This document shows positions 38,027-50,429 of a DNA stretch of 64,000 nt, in pieces. The translations under genes and the position numbers were made by a program. Each line of letters opens with the position of its first letter. The first letter of the stretch is position 1. The notes below the pieces were generated by a model that had not been told where the DNA came from, did not search any database, and was given only the letters and a program-made list of their open reading frames with translations. The DNA lies in the NCBI GenBank assembly GCA_014706295.1, contig JACSVZ010000014.1, positions 73,752,435 to 73,816,434 of the forward strand. The letters are read 5' to 3'. Source of the stretch: Lycocorax pyrrhopterus obiensis (lineage: Eukaryota > Chordata > Aves > Passeriformes > Paradisaeidae).

Positions 38027-41000
38027 TATATATATATATAAAAAGAGAAAGAGTGGAAAACCCACCACTATTCCTGTTGTTTAATGATGCAGGAGGGTGG
38101 CCACAAGCAGAAACAGGTGAAATTTAGCACTTACGCCCTGGCCTTGAACAGGTGGTGTTGTTTAGGGCAGAGGTGTGAACTGAGGGTTTGTGGGCAGCTA
38201 CAGGACAAGGCTTTATTTGTACTTGTGTACAAGTGTGTTTCAATAGCAATTTCGTTCTGAACTTTTCAATTCTTCACCTGAGAGAAATTTTAGAAGTTGA
38301 TAGTCAGGTTGTCTGTAAACTTTCAAGACCAAAACAGGCAGAAATTCTAGCAGGGTAATGTGATGTATTGTAGAATTTAGGAAGCAGAGGCTCGTGTGAC
38401 TTACCTTTATAAAGTCACCTTCTTGAGTAGGTCCTGTCACACCTCACATGGGTATCCTGCCCTCTTCCCCAGCGGAGCTGCTTCCTGGAATGTTTGTCCT
38501 CCGGGTAAAACCCACGCTCACAGGCAGTGTGACACCCAAGGCTGTGTCTTAGGAAACTGAGACAGAAAGAAATACTTCTTTTTAGGTGATCATTTTCCAT
38601 AATGAGACATACTATGCTTTGTGTTTGTTTCCCCCTGCTGCTCCTCTGACTGTCTCCAGTGTCAGCTGTGTTAAAATTGTGTTGACAGCAAGCAAACCAG
38701 GAATTAAAAATGTGTGGCAATGTGATGTGCCATGACAGTCAGTCTGTGGAAGAGTATTTACATCTGAATGTAGTAACAGCACCTCTTTGTTTTGCACAGG
38801 ATATTCCTAACCAATTCTACCGAGAGCCTGGCAGTCTACATGACATCCTCAGGTCAGTGGCAAATAAGTTGTTACTTATCAGCTTTATCCACTTGCAGTA
38901 AGCTGGAGTTTGATTTTCATCACATTTTGTTGTTTTGCAATTCAGGAGGTTCGTTCGTACAAGTAGGTGCCCCCTTGTCTTTATAATCTCAGATAACTTC
39001 AGTGGAGACAGCAACCAGAGGTCACTATTCCCCACGGAAATTATAGAGGAGTTGTGTATATTCAGTATTAGGTAAGATCTTTTGCCTCATTAAAGCATGC
39101 TTCAAATAATTGAGAGGTTAGAAACTAAGTAGGGTTTTTTTTAATGAATTTTAACAGTTTCAAGCCTGTTGCACCGACAAATATGATGAAAGTTCTTAAT
39201 CGAATAGCTGCAGCAGAAGCCAGTATGGTAAGTTGTCAAAGTTCATAACTTCTGTGCAGTGCTAGGACCAAAAGATTGTACACTTTTATGTCTGAAATAT
39301 GTTATTTTTGTTACTGTATTTGGTCTTTGGTGGCAGGGCCCCACATCTCCCCAAAAAAACCATTTTCCCCAGGGCAACAAAAAGCAAGGAACAAGCTGGA
39401 AAGATAATCTTGCTTTTAAGATTAGTTTCACTTGATCTGTGGTCCCAGTCTACAAAGTTACTTCTGAAAATTACTCTGCTTATTACAGTAACTATATAAA
39501 TGAAACAAATAATAGGAAGAGACATAATCTTTCTTGTATCCAGTAAGGCCAGAAGTAGTAATGAACCTGAATCCTGTGTTATTCCTGAACTGTTTTGATT
39601 ACAAGCAAGTATCGTATTGAGTGACACCTTGCAAAGAGCTATGTGCATTTTTCTCTTTAATATTGTTATATAAATTGTGACAGTGTGCTTAAGTGGATTA
39701 AGTTTTTTAAAGGCCGTAGTATGACATAGTTTGAGCACGTGGTGGATACTCATGTGTCTGTTTATGGCGTGTGTCAGAGGTGGTTTCTCATAGCCATGTT
39801 CAAATACTCCTTTTCCTGCTCTTCTGTTGTTTTGAATGCTGTTTTTCCTTGTAGAACAGAGAGAAGAATTACGCCCTTGATAGAACATCTCTGGAGTTGC
39901 TTTGCAGAGGTTGTTCAGGTGACATAAGAAGTGCAATAAACAGCCTTCAGTTTTCCTCTATGAAAGGTAAAAAACTATGGTTTTGTTAAGTGAAGTGATA
40001 TTTTGACCATTTCTGCTGAAAACATGTTCTGTTCACAGTTGCAGCACAGCTGGGTGAGTTGCATAAACATTCTTGACACGCTTCTGTGGAGCAGGAATAA
40101 ACACAGGCTGTGTCGGGGCATGAGTGGGTCTCAGCTGCTGCAGGCTGGGGTTAAACCATGACATGTATGCATATGCTGATGTAATTTAGTGAAATACCCT
40201 CTTTTCTTCCTGGTATCTTTGCTATTCATGTTTGCTGCTCAAAGGTTTTATGATGCAACCTTAGTTTGAAAGGGATGCTTTCATTGCTTGGTTGTTGCAC
40301 TTCCTAAACTGATGATTTTATGAGCATTTTACATGTCAGTAATTGTTAAGGACTGATGTATGCGAGTTGCATTTGTAGAAGCAGTACTGTGGCACGTGTT
40401 GTTCATTCTTAGGACTGTGAAATGGTGACATCATTTACATTAACCTTAGAACTGAGCAAACAGACTCATCGATTGTCTTCTGCTTTGTGAGGTAGAGCTA
40501 GCAATGATATTGTTTCTGTCACACATTTTTTCCCTCTCATTTGCTTTGCAAATAGAAAATGTGCTCATGGAATACAAGATTAAAGGTAGTTTCAAGTCCA
40601 TTTTTTAAGAGGGAGTGTTGTACTTTGAGTTTTAGGGTATATTGAAATTAGCTGGGTGGTGTTAGTTAAATTACCCACGGCAGAGAATAAAGTTTCTACA
40701 TTTAACTTGCAGACATTGAAGGTCAAATATTCTGATGATGACTTCAGCTATACCAAGCTTGGATTGTTCTGTGTTAATCAGAAAACGAGAGGATTGCTCT
40801 CAGTGGGATGATTATGCCATTAGTATGAATGAATAGTAGATTGGTGATGTCTGAGGAAGGCATGCAGTATCTTACTGCTGGATACATCTTCCAGAAAATC
40901 AAAATAGTCTTAAAATAAGTAGTTTGTGTAATTTTTAATAAGTTACCTTGCAAATGTAAAACCATGAGAGTTAGAACTTCGGAGAAAACAGAGACATACG

Positions 41001-44000
41001 ACTTTGGAGCTTCTTGCATGTGGACTATTGGAATCACGTACTGAAGTCACACCACACTGAACATTCTCCTCTCACATTTTCTCTAACATTGAGAAGGTGT
41101 TTGAACAGAACATCTTTAGTTGTGCAGATATTCCAGTGAGGTGAGTGATTGGTAGCCAGTGATACTATACAAGCTTGGGAGTCACCCCATCTCCTTGTTG
41201 GAGAATGCAGCATTTGTTTTTATGTGTGTAAGGTTTATTTCTTCATGTGTGTATCTATGTAAGCACAATTGATACATTCACTTTGTAACACTGTTAATGG
41301 GTAAAATAGATCCATGGTAATTGTGGGAGAAAAGAAAAATACCTAAAGGATAAATTCTCTTACCTCAATAAGGAACATTCAGATGCCACAAAATCAAAAT
41401 TTAGGTGAAGATTTTCAAGTTTATTAACTTAGAGTGGAATAAGAGTTTTATTTCATGAAGCTCAAAACTTTGTGGAAGGTAGTAGGCGGTTGGAAGAATC
41501 ACCTAAATGAAAGGTTTTCTTTGCCCCTTTCAGGGAGGTTATTGTACAGATAATGCCAGTAGAAGACAAACTGATATGTAAACAGGATGTAACTGAAATG
41601 TAATTTAAATATATTTGTACTTGTGCTTTATAAACGTGAAATTCTGAACATGGTCAAGTGGGGAATGTATCAGAACTAGAAGGGATAAGCCTAAGTGCTT
41701 TTTTCAAAGACAGCTGTTTATTGTTCAAAAAAGTACTTGGTACCTCAGCTGTGGCTTAAGGGATAGAAGTGGAATGAAGATAATGAATGATGCTAATTTA
41801 GGTGGCTGGGTTATGTTCCTAATAAATGAGTTTTCTCATAGTGCTCCCATTTGTATAACCTGTTCTGTTCCTTTTATAATTAGTTTGTTCACATAGAACA
41901 TCAGCAGTCTCAACATAATAGAAAACTGCAGAATCATGTACTCTGTCTTGATTTTGTTTTTTATTTTATTGATAGACTGCTCATTGGAGAAAGAATTTTG
42001 GTCAAAGAAGAAAAAGAGCTCCACAATAAAATGTGAGGAAGTAGGAGTATCCAAAATACGAAAGAAAACTAGATGTGATACCTCAGAAGACCAGGAGATA
42101 CAAGCTATTGGTGGCAAAGATGCATCCATCTTTCTTTTCCATGCTCTGGGGAAAATAATTTATTGCAAAAGTAAGAAAACTTTGACTTACTATCCGTTTC
42201 AGTGGAAAACCGAAACCATGTCAGCTGCTAATGGCTGGAGTTGCTAAAGGAAGGCTTCAGATGGCCTCTGTCTGGGAAGTTTGGTCAGTAACAACAGTAT
42301 AAAATCAGCTGAATCAGGGTCCCTAAAGCCACTGGCTGCGCACATTTTGGTAGTAATTCACAATACTAGCTCCAAAACCAACTGAGGAGAAATAGTGAGG
42401 GGAGGGAATACAAAAATAATTTGATTAGATTTGTTACATGAAACTTAATGCAACTGATTGTGTGTTGATGACTATGTAATATTTACTATAATAATTAAGT
42501 ACCTGTGCCTGTCCCAGAGCTTTCTGGGAATGGAAAATGCTGTAATTTAGCTGCTGGTGGGGCTGACAGTTGCTAACAACGTTTCTGAACTTAAGGACTA
42601 AGGACTGTGCAATCCTTTGCAGGAGAAGCAGTGTCAGAAGCAGAGTCCCCTCAGCTGCCTGCTCACCTGTCCAAACACCATCGGGACACCTTGCTCATTC
42701 AGCCCGAGGTACTCCTGCAATGGCTCCATAAGTTCAGCGGGGTTTGAAACAAACCAGACTCCTAAGTGATTGATGCAAATTCTCAGTCCCATTGGTTTTG
42801 TTACTGATCTCAGTTGGTGTGCATTCAGCCTGTCTGAGTTACAGAATAACTCATCTAGAAGGGACCACTGGGGCAAACCGCTCCTTGTTGTGTCTGGGCA
42901 TCACTGCACAGACCTTGTGTTCCAGCTCCCTGACCTAGACGTCACAGCTTTTTATACACAGGATCCTTCTCCTTCCTTATCCACATGTAAAATCTGAACT
43001 TTTCTTCTTCTAACAGGATATTGTGGAAAAATCACATATGTCTGGAAGTGTATTCAATCTCTACCTTCACCAGAACTACGTGGACTTTTTTTCTGATATA
43101 GATGATGTGGTGAGAGCCAGTGAATATTTGAGCACTGCCGATGTCCTTTGTAGTAACTGGAGTGTAAGTATCATCTTTTTATAGGCACACACTTGTTTTT
43201 GAGTACTTTAACATTGAGCCTCTCGACTTTTCGCTGCACTTTTTAATGTTTGCTGCAAACTTAGGACGTGAATGACATGAATTGTTAATGAGCTAAAGTA
43301 CATCAGCTGCAGAAGAGATGCAGAGACAAAGTCCAGCTTCTGTCAGCATTTTATTGTAGTGGGTTGTAGTGTTTGTAGGACACTCTACGAAGTATTTTTG
43401 AGTAGAATATGTTTGTGCTAAGAAGGAATCAAGCTGTTTCTTTTTTGCTCAGCTGCTTTAAATAAAAGTTTTGCAGTCATCTAAACTTTAAAATTCTGTG
43501 CTTGTTGTGCCACTGCAGTTACTGAGTGTGTTTCAGTGCAAATGAGCTGCCTCAAGCTCACACAAGGCCAAATTTGTCTCTTAGACACGGCTTGTGATGG
43601 GGAACTACAGTGCCTCCGTGGCTACCCGAGGGGTGATCCACTCCAACACATCCAGAGCCTCTGCCCACCAGCAGGGGGGGATGGGGTTCCGACCCTTACA
43701 TAAACCCCAGTGGTTTTTGATCAATAAAAAGGTAAATCCTTGATTTTTTTGGTTTGGTTTGGTTTTTTGTGTTGGTTTTTTGTTTTGTTTTTGTTTGGTT
43801 GGTTTGGTTTGTTTTTAGGGTTTTTTTCCTAAGGTGTGACTATTGAGTATAATATAGATGAAATTTGATCATAGTGCTGAACTTGTCAAATACCCTATTT
43901 TGATATAATCTGCTTCTAAAATGTACTTGTTAGAAGAGCAGTTTGCATCACTCCTTTAATGTAAAAATAAATTGGAGGCCTCTGGCAAAGTCTGATTCCT

Positions 44001-47000
44001 GTGTCCAAGCTGGCATGCTCCTGGGAGAGTCTTAATCCTAAATTAAGAGAGACAGTTGGCGTTAAAATACTGTTCAGTATTTCTAGAATTGATTTCATGT
44101 GTGAGTTTGGTTTTGTGCAGTTTGAAGCACATTGAACAGTTGTATAACTGTAAGAAATTTCTGCTGTTATGGTTTATGTGTTTATCAGAAATAGCTCGTT
44201 CAGGAGATACAGCAAATCTTGGCATTTTGTTACATTTGAACTAATATGTTGGCAAAAAGCATTGGCTGGATGGGTTGGGAATTCTGTAATCAAGGAATAA
44301 ATTTTTTTTAAAATTTTTAATGCCCAGTAAAAGGCAAAATTGAAGGATTTTATCATTTTTATGATTGGTATATGTTAACTGCTTATCTTTTCTTTTGGCC
44401 TCATTTCTCCTACACAAGTAGCTTGTGTGTAGTCATCCTGTAGCAGGCAGGAAGAAAGTCTGTGTGTTACAGTACAGAACATCTGCATTAATAATGGTTT
44501 ACCAGGTTTTTTACTTGTGTTTCCCCTCCCCAACTCTTACAGTATCAGGAAAATTGCCTTGCTGCAAAATCTCTGTTTTCAAGCTTCTGTTTACCACCTG
44601 AGTGCCTTCAGACAGAGCTGCTGCCTTATCTTGCTATGTTAGCAAACCCAATGAGAAACCAAGGTAAGATGGGTGTAACTCTTGATCTTAGACTCTTTTT
44701 GCAATTGCAACATACTGACAAATTTCATAAGCCAAAAGGTCAATACTGTTCGTGCTTTTGCCTCAGTGTAATAAATTCCCGTGGTACATATTATGTAGGT
44801 GATGCCCAAAGATATTTCCAGTCCCACAGCCAAAATTAAAGCTGCCCTGATAAGTTGGCCCAACTGCGGTGATTAAGTTGGTCTCTAGGCTTAGGGCTTT
44901 TTTTATATTTGCCAGAGGATTTGATGAGAAGAGTTTTGGAAACCTAGTAAGCATATTGACTAGATCTTCATTGCTTACTGATACCTTTCCAGTAACATCA
45001 ACAGACTTACAGCACCTCAAAAAGCCTTTCACAAATAGAAGAAGGAAAATTCATGTCTGCAGTGCATGAAAAAAAAAGTTAAATCTGAGATAATCCATCA
45101 GCAAATAGTCCATGCAGAAAAAATTTACTTTGTGTGGTGCATAATGCAAAAATTAGTATTTAGATAGCTGGGTCACTTACGCTGTTGTTAATTGTTTCTA
45201 ATAAAAAGCATCATCTCTTAACTACGGCCTTGACATCAGGATGAGTGAATTTTGTAGGCTGTGGAATAATAGCTCTACATGATAAATACACGGGATGAGT
45301 GTCAGGGATCTGGGATTTTGTGTGTAGGCCATGTGTAAATATGTTGTGGTAAACTGTAACAGTTTGGGGAAAAAAAGTTATATGCACAGTGTTTTAGTAT
45401 CTAAAGTATTTCAAATATATACAGGAATACTCGACTAAGATCATTGTTTATTTTCCAGTATGTTCAACTGTCTGTTCATTATGATCTGCCTAATATGGTA
45501 CTGGTGGTTCTTTGTTCCTAGCTCAGATTGCTTTTATCCAAGACGTGGGGAGGCTGCCACTGAAAAGACATTTTGGGAGGTAAGCTGAACTTCTGTCTGG
45601 ACTTAAATAAAGTGAGACTGTGTCATATATGAAGGGGAAGAACTCTTTCATAGAGAACCCTTTCATCACATATGTCTGTGATGTGACATTCCCTCAGCAT
45701 GATAATTGTCCCCTTTTCCCAGTTCAAATCTATTTATCATTACAATGTTGTAGCAGTGTTTCTACTCAGGTCTTGCTTTTAATCCTTGTTGAGCTTTCTT
45801 TTCCACTGTATCAACTATTACCTCTGTCCTAGACATCTCTGTTTCTCTAGAGCATGATCTGAATAAAACATTTTCTTTACTGTTAAAGACATCTATGTGA
45901 GAATAGAAGTGAATTGATGCAAAGAGATTAGTGCCTTTAGCCTGTTGTTTAATATGAGACAAAACTATCTGGAAGTTTGATAGGACATTCTGTGTTCACC
46001 TGAGTGTTCGAAGGTAAGAAAGAATGTGCAATGGGGAATTGTTCTTACTTCCTTTCAAGAAGCTGTATCCCTGTAGAAAGACAAAGTATTTTTAAAAGTT
46101 TATTTAGGACTTACTTAATCTAAAATTAGATAGCTGCACTGGTTGTATTTTGTAGAAGTTTTGCCTATAAGGCTACTTAGGATAAACCTTTGTGTAGGAT
46201 GCATGGGTTGTAGTCAGGCTGTAGCTACTGAACACTGAAAACCCAGGGGTTTTGCCCTGTGAGACTGCAGTGCCCTCCTCAGAGGCTGTGTGTGCTGGCT
46301 CAGGGGTGACATGGCATGAGGTGCTCTGTTGTGATTCTCCTCTGAATCAGAGACTTCATTTACCCCAGCAGAGCCTCAGTTACACTTCTATAGCTGTGAT
46401 ACCTCTGGAATTTAAAAAGCTTTTTAATTGCTCTGTTTCTAGCAGAGAATCATGTTCACAGCTGCAATGAGACAAACTGTCATCTCCTGACCAGGACAGA
46501 GTTTGTTGATGCATCTGACAGAGCATCTCCTACTTGTCCGTGGTGTTGCTGCTGAGTTTAACTGTGAATTTCCAGGCTGTATTTCCAAGAACCATCCTAT
46601 TTCCCAGCTGCTGTATTAAGCCATTTTGGTTGCTAATCAGAGAGGAAGGAGAGTATATTTCTTTGTAATCCCCCTGGTCTGAGCCACAAGGTGTGGAGCT
46701 TCTCAAATTAATTGTAACTTCCTTTTTTTTAAGTTTCCCTGCAGCGTACCTGTGGATACTGACATTTTGTATCTACATTAATAAGTTGGTGGGGTGTCAT
46801 TGAACGTGTGTTCTGAGGGGTAACTTCCTGCTGAAAACACCCGTCATCCTTTTCCATCTGTTCAGTGTGCTGGGACCGCAGTGCAGAGAAATGCAGGCAT
46901 TTGCTTCCTTCAGGAATCCTGATAGAGAGTAATCGGTGTTACTGAGCAGTCCCTGAAGTGCCTCTGTCAGAGGGAATAAGGCTCTGTTGCAGCGCTGGCT

Positions 47001-47265
47001 GCGCGAGCCGTGTGCTCGTGGTCACGCTGTGCTGCACTGCTGCTTTTGCAGGCTGAAGCTGGAAGCTCTGGGTGACAAAGACCCTGGGGTGCCGGAGCTG
47101 TTCTGCCGCGACGGGGACGGTGCCAACGGCGATCCCGAGGGGCTCCCGCTCCCCTCCAGCCAGTCCAGCGGGAGTGACCTGCCTGGCAGCCAGCCCCAGC
47201 CCATCGCAGCTCAGGCCATCCTGGAGGAAGAGGAGTTAAAAATCGAGGAATATGACAGTGACTGA
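32951..47265 (+). CDS. RAD17: RAD17, checkpoint clamp-loader subunit, sixteen coding exons
   Basis: RAD17 replaces RFC1 in the clamp loader that places the 9-1-1 complex on damaged DNA and is an ATR substrate (family knowledge). Exons: 32951-32983, 35126-35407, 36093-36173, 36864-37020, 37528-37664, 38800-38852, 38946-39071, 39158-39227, 39855-39966, 41976-42170, 42623-42708, 43017-43163, 43585-43731, 44543-44663, 45522-45579, 47052-47265. They total 2019 nt, 672 aa, with GT-AG borders and consistent phase. Walker A GPPGCGKT is at residues 141-148 and Walker B LILVED at about 226-231, split by an intron. Other anchors are WVERYKPETQ, IYCENA-free AAA+ helices, LHQNYVDFFSDIDDVVRASE and PLKRHFGRLK. 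The short N-terminus MSGSGPGRPAE differs from mammals. Two SQ sites in the C-terminus (SSQSSG and GSQPQ) align with the human ATR/ATM sites, and the protein ends in an acidic tail. Confidence 0.97.
33663..33720 (+). repeat. CR1 LINE 3' tail fragment
   Basis: Contains GGTCTTTTCCAGCCTTAATG and then ATTCTATGA, the typical CR1 3' end, in the first RAD17 intron. Only about 60 bases are recognisable. Confidence 0.75.
34876..35030 (-). repeat. CR1 LINE 3'-end fragment
   Basis: The plus strand reads GAATCATGGAATCTCAGAGC, then GTTGGAAGGCCCATAAAAGC and a CCTGCCATGGGCAGGGACAC block. This is the reverse complement of a CR1 tail, close upstream of RAD17 exon 2. Confidence 0.85.
37979..38040. repeat. (TA)n microsatellite in RAD17 intron
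   Basis: A run of about 62 bases of alternating T and A broken by TGTG and ACACA, so that GTGTATATA on the left is complementary to TATATACAC on the right. It lies in the intron between the exons ending at 37664 and starting at 38800. Confidence 0.95.
39967..41975 (+). other. RAD17 intron 9, no internal gene seen
   Basis: The longest intron in the catalytic half, about 2.0 kb and AT-rich. I looked for exons, CR1 tails and box C/D or H/ACA snoRNAs and found nothing convincing. A TGATGATGA near 40,733 lacks a suitably spaced partner box and a terminal stem. Confidence 0.5.
43741..43820. repeat. GT-rich (TTTGG)n simple repeat
   Basis: Imperfect TTTGG/TTTTG repeats directly after the exon ending at 43731, within the RAD17 intron. 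All purines on this strand are G, which gives strong strand asymmetry. Confidence 0.9.
45580..47051 (+). other. RAD17 last intron
   Basis: About 1.5 kb between the penultimate exon, which ends in KRHFGR, and the GC-rich final exon. Base composition shifts from AT-rich to GC-rich inside this intron. No repeat or gene was recognised. Confidence 0.5.
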
Positions 47266-47526
47266 GAGACCAGGACACACCAGTGCCTTGCCCGAGTGGA
47301 TTCATGCGCTGCAAAGGCCTTTGCTGAAAAGCGTGGTCTGCCCAGCAGTGCTGCCCAAGCCGTGCAGGAGGGCTGGGAGCCGAGTCTAGACCTGCTGTGT
47401 GAGCATCGAGACAGCTCTCGGCGTCCTCCTCACTCTGCAGGGTCAGCCTGAGCTGGGTGCTAAGGTACAAGCTATTTCCTGCCTCTTCTGAGCCATGACA
47501 TCGCCTGAGGGCAATAGTAAGAGAGA

Positions 47527-47532
47527 AATAAA
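47527..47532 (+). terminator. RAD17 poly(A) signal AATAAA
   Basis: AATAAA lies about 260 bases after the RAD17 stop codon (47263-47265) within GAGAGAAATAAATGAC. A weaker AATAAG near 47,835 could give a longer 3' UTR. Assignment is by position. Confidence 0.7.
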
Positions 47533-47539
47533 TGACTGC

Positions 47540-48879
47540 AATCAGTTTGAAAGAGACTATAGATTAGCAGTGTCAGTCTTAAGTTATTTTTACACATTTT
47601 AATCTACTTTGCAGTTGTGCAGTGTGTTTCCTGAGTACACATTCCACAAGTTGTCAGCATTTGAAGGGTTTATTCGAATTCACACTTTCAAAAAAACTGC
47701 TGTTTGGAAGTTTGGCCCTTCTTGAAAGAAGAGGCTGAAATTTACACCTAAAAATTCTGATGTCCCATAGTGATGATGTACAGAAAACTTCTACTGTATT
47801 AATACTGTTTTGTACTGTGCCTTACAGAAGACATAAATAAGATTTTCATGTCTTTATAAGTGGAACAAATGTTGTGTCGGGATTATTTTGTATTCCTCTT
47901 GGAAAGATATTTTCATAACTTTTAGAGGGGAAAAGGCAGCAATTAAGCATAGGTTGTACTTTGTAGGAAGTTAAATGTGTCATGTGCAGGTTTTTTTCTT
48001 GAACTGCAGTTGTGCTGGGGGAAACACTGATCTTGTGTTTGGTAGCTGACACATGATCGAGTGCTGTGGTTAGTAGTACCCCAGCAGTGAGGAAAACAAG
48101 TCAAACCACAACAGCTTTGTGTGATGCACGTTTGCATTTCTGTATTGCTTACTGCCGGTTTAGTGAGAGAAAACACGTGTTTATCCACCCTGGCCTTGGA
48201 GTAATGCTATTAAAGAGTCTGGATCTGTCCCCTCTCAAGGGACAGGTGTAGTCTTTTCATCCTCAGCTATTGCTTCATTTTGAAGGGGAAATTTCTCCCC
48301 TAGGTCTAAAATTCTGTTGCCGCTATACTCATTACAGCTCATCACAATGTCTTTGGCTGTTGATGACCATTAACCCTTTTCCTCCTCTCCAGGGTTCTTT
48401 TGATGGGCTGTTCCTGGGGTGCTTCCAGCACAACAGTAAGGCACAAAATACTGATTTTTATCTTGCAAACACACCTCCACCCTCCTTTGTTGGATCTTTT
48501 CAGCTTTCTTTACAGTAGCACCAGCTAGTAGCAGCTGCTGTGTTGGCCTTTTCCTTGTTAGGGCAGAATTCAATACTCACCTGGCAAATCCCACCTGGCA
48601 CTGTGAGCTGCAGCGTGCAGAGCTGTTGTGCAAAACCTCTGTCACATGGAAACAGCACCTGGGCACGCACACAAAACCCCCATTATTCTGTTTGAAGCCA
48701 GAATGTCTCGCAGTGCTAGTGCTGCCCCATTAAAGCCAGAGCCCAATTAACAACCCATCCGGTGAGGTGAGGGCTGGAAGCACAGGCAGGTGCAAGGACG
48801 AGTGTCACTGCTGCAGCCCCCCCCATTTCGGCTCCCTTGGCGCTGTCCCAGTTACAGGGTGGGGAGGCAAGAGAACTGG
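47540..48879. other. Intergenic sequence between RAD17 and the CR1 copy
   Basis: AT-rich at first, then mixed. It may hold an extended RAD17 3' UTR as far as about 47.85 kb. No exon, RNA gene or clear repeat was recognised in the rest. Confidence 0.4.
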
Positions 48880-49545
48880 CCTTCAGACAGGGGTGACAGG
48901 GACCTGGGGTCGACAGCCCTGGTGGCCAAGAAGGCCAACGGCATCCTGGCCTGTATCAGGAATAGTGTGGCCAGTAGAATTAGGGAAGTCATTCTTCCCC
49001 TGTACTTGGCACTGGTGAGGCCACACCTCGAGTACTGTGTCCAGTTCTGGGCCCTTCTGTTCAGGAAGGACATTGAGATGCTTGAACATGTCCAAAGGAG
49101 GGCAACGAGGCTAGTGAAGAGCTTGGAACACAAGCCCTATAAGGAACAACTGAGGGAGCTGGGGTTGTTTAGCCTGGAGAAAAGAAGACTCAGGGGTGAC
49201 CTTATCACTCTCTACAACTACCTGAAAGGTGGTTGTAGCCAGGGGCGAGTCGGTCTCTTCTCCCAGGCAACAACTGACAGAACAAAAGGACACAGCCTTA
49301 AGGTGTGCCAGGGGAAGTTTAGGTTAGACATCAGGACAAAATTCTTCCCTGAAAGAGTGATTGCACGCTGGAATCATCTGCCCAGGGAGGAGGTTGGAGT
49401 CACCTTCCCTGGACATCGTTACAAAAATACTGGATGTGGCACTCAGTGTCACGGTTTAGTTGGTGAGGTGGTGTTAGGTCATAGGTTGGACTTGATGATT
49501 TCAAAGGTCTTTTCCAACCTGGTTAAATCTGGGATTTTGTGATTG
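48880..49545 (+). repeat. CR1 LINE, 3' ~660 bp with C-terminal ORF2 still open
   Basis: A long CR1 copy in plus orientation. The translation keeps the end of the CR1 ORF2: [54 protein letters not shown] and RWNHLP. The frame is uninterrupted for about 250 codons from 48790 to 49542, which suggests a fairly young insertion. It ends GGTCTTTTCCAACCTGGTTA and a GATTTTGTGATTG tail. The endonuclease and most of the reverse-transcriptase region are missing (5' truncation), so it cannot move on its own. Confidence 0.92.
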
Positions 49546-49911
49546 AGGAGCATCCCCAGAAGGAACGGTGCCTGTGGTTTCTGGGTGTGGTCAGGGAACT
49601 GAAACAGCTCCAGGTGCCTTTGGGGAGCCCCATGGCTCACACTGGAACCACCCAGCCCTGTCTCCGTGTGTAGCTGCGACTGGGGGTGGGCTTGGGGCTG
49701 GCGGTCCCCACCGGGCTCTCCCTCACAGGGGACCTTGGCCAGGCTTAGGGACAGGACCCACAGACACGGATGCAGGTGGGGCTGAGAGCAGCATGGAAAT
49801 GCAGAAGTAAACACAAGAAGCAGTATTTTCCTTCTTCCCCGATGCCTGTGGGGGCCAATGTCCTGTTGGGATGTCACCTGCTGGTGGAGGGTGACAAACC
49901 AAGTGACTGAC

Positions 49912-49941
49912 TGTGACATCACTGGGGAATGTGATGTCACA
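49912..49941. promoter_or_regulatory. Inverted repeat TGTGACATCA / TGATGTCACA upstream of the RING gene
   Basis: Two perfect 10-base arms (49912-49921 and 49932-49941) separated by ten bases. Each arm holds a CRE-like TGACATCA. It sits about 40 bases before the first candidate exon of the RING gene. A regulatory role is inferred from the motif and position only. Confidence 0.4.
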
Positions 49942-49949
49942 TACCTCAC

Positions 49950-50163
49950 TGACTGAATCTAGGCACAGGCAAGGCCAGCATGGCTCGAGCCTGGAATGCT
50001 GCCAAGGCTGCGAGGCCTGGACAGTGGAGCCAGGCGTCTCCTGCAGCTGTCGTGGGCTGGGGGCTGCCACTGGGAATTCCCTGCCTGTCCTGGAGCCATC
50101 ACTGCATGTCCCTAGCCCTGCCTGGGCTGGGCAGCCAGCACCGCCGTGCTTGCAGCACTGGAG
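49950..50163 (+). other. Candidate 5' noncoding exon of the RING gene
   Basis: A donor GGAG|GTAAGC ends at 50163 and an acceptor CCCCAG lies at 50277-50282 before the RING exon. An ATG at 49980 could start a short upstream frame, but after this splice it would be out of frame with the RING protein, so the exon is best viewed as 5' UTR. The left limit is a guess. No transcript evidence was available. Confidence 0.35.
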
Positions 50164-50341
50164 GTAAGCTCTGTGGAGAAATGTTCCTCACAGGGTATAT
50201 GTGGGCTGGGCAGTGGGGCTTGGGGAGCAGGGATGGTGTCCTCGAGGGGCCTGGCCATTTCTTCCTCCCCTGCATGCCCCAGGACAGCCAGTGGCCATGG
50301 CCTCTCTCCATTCTGCAGCACGTGACACGCTTTGGAAGCGC

Positions 50342-50412
50342 TACAGAAGCACAGAATCACCAAGGCTGGAAGAGACCTTCAAGATCCCCAAGTGCAGCTG
50401 TGGGCCCAGCAC
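50342..50412 (-). repeat. CR1 LINE 3' tail fragment just upstream of the RING start codon
   Basis: The plus strand reads CAGAATCACCAAGGCTGGAA then GAGACCTTCAAGATCCCCAA and a GGGCCCAGCACCA end, the reverse complement of a CR1 tail. It ends about 18 bases before the RING-gene ATG at 50430, so the transcript leader is in part CR1-derived. Confidence 0.8.
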
Positions 50413-50429
50413 CACCTCCAGTGGCAGCA

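Noticed and set aside
40733..40860. Possible box C/D snoRNA in RAD17 intron 9 (TGATGATGA and a later CTGA)
   Set aside because: The boxes are too far apart and there is no terminal stem or C'/D' pair.
49980..50429. Upstream in-frame extension of the RING protein to 503 residues
   Set aside because: The extension runs through a CR1 fragment and a likely intron (donor 50164, acceptor ending 50282) and shows no conserved sequence.
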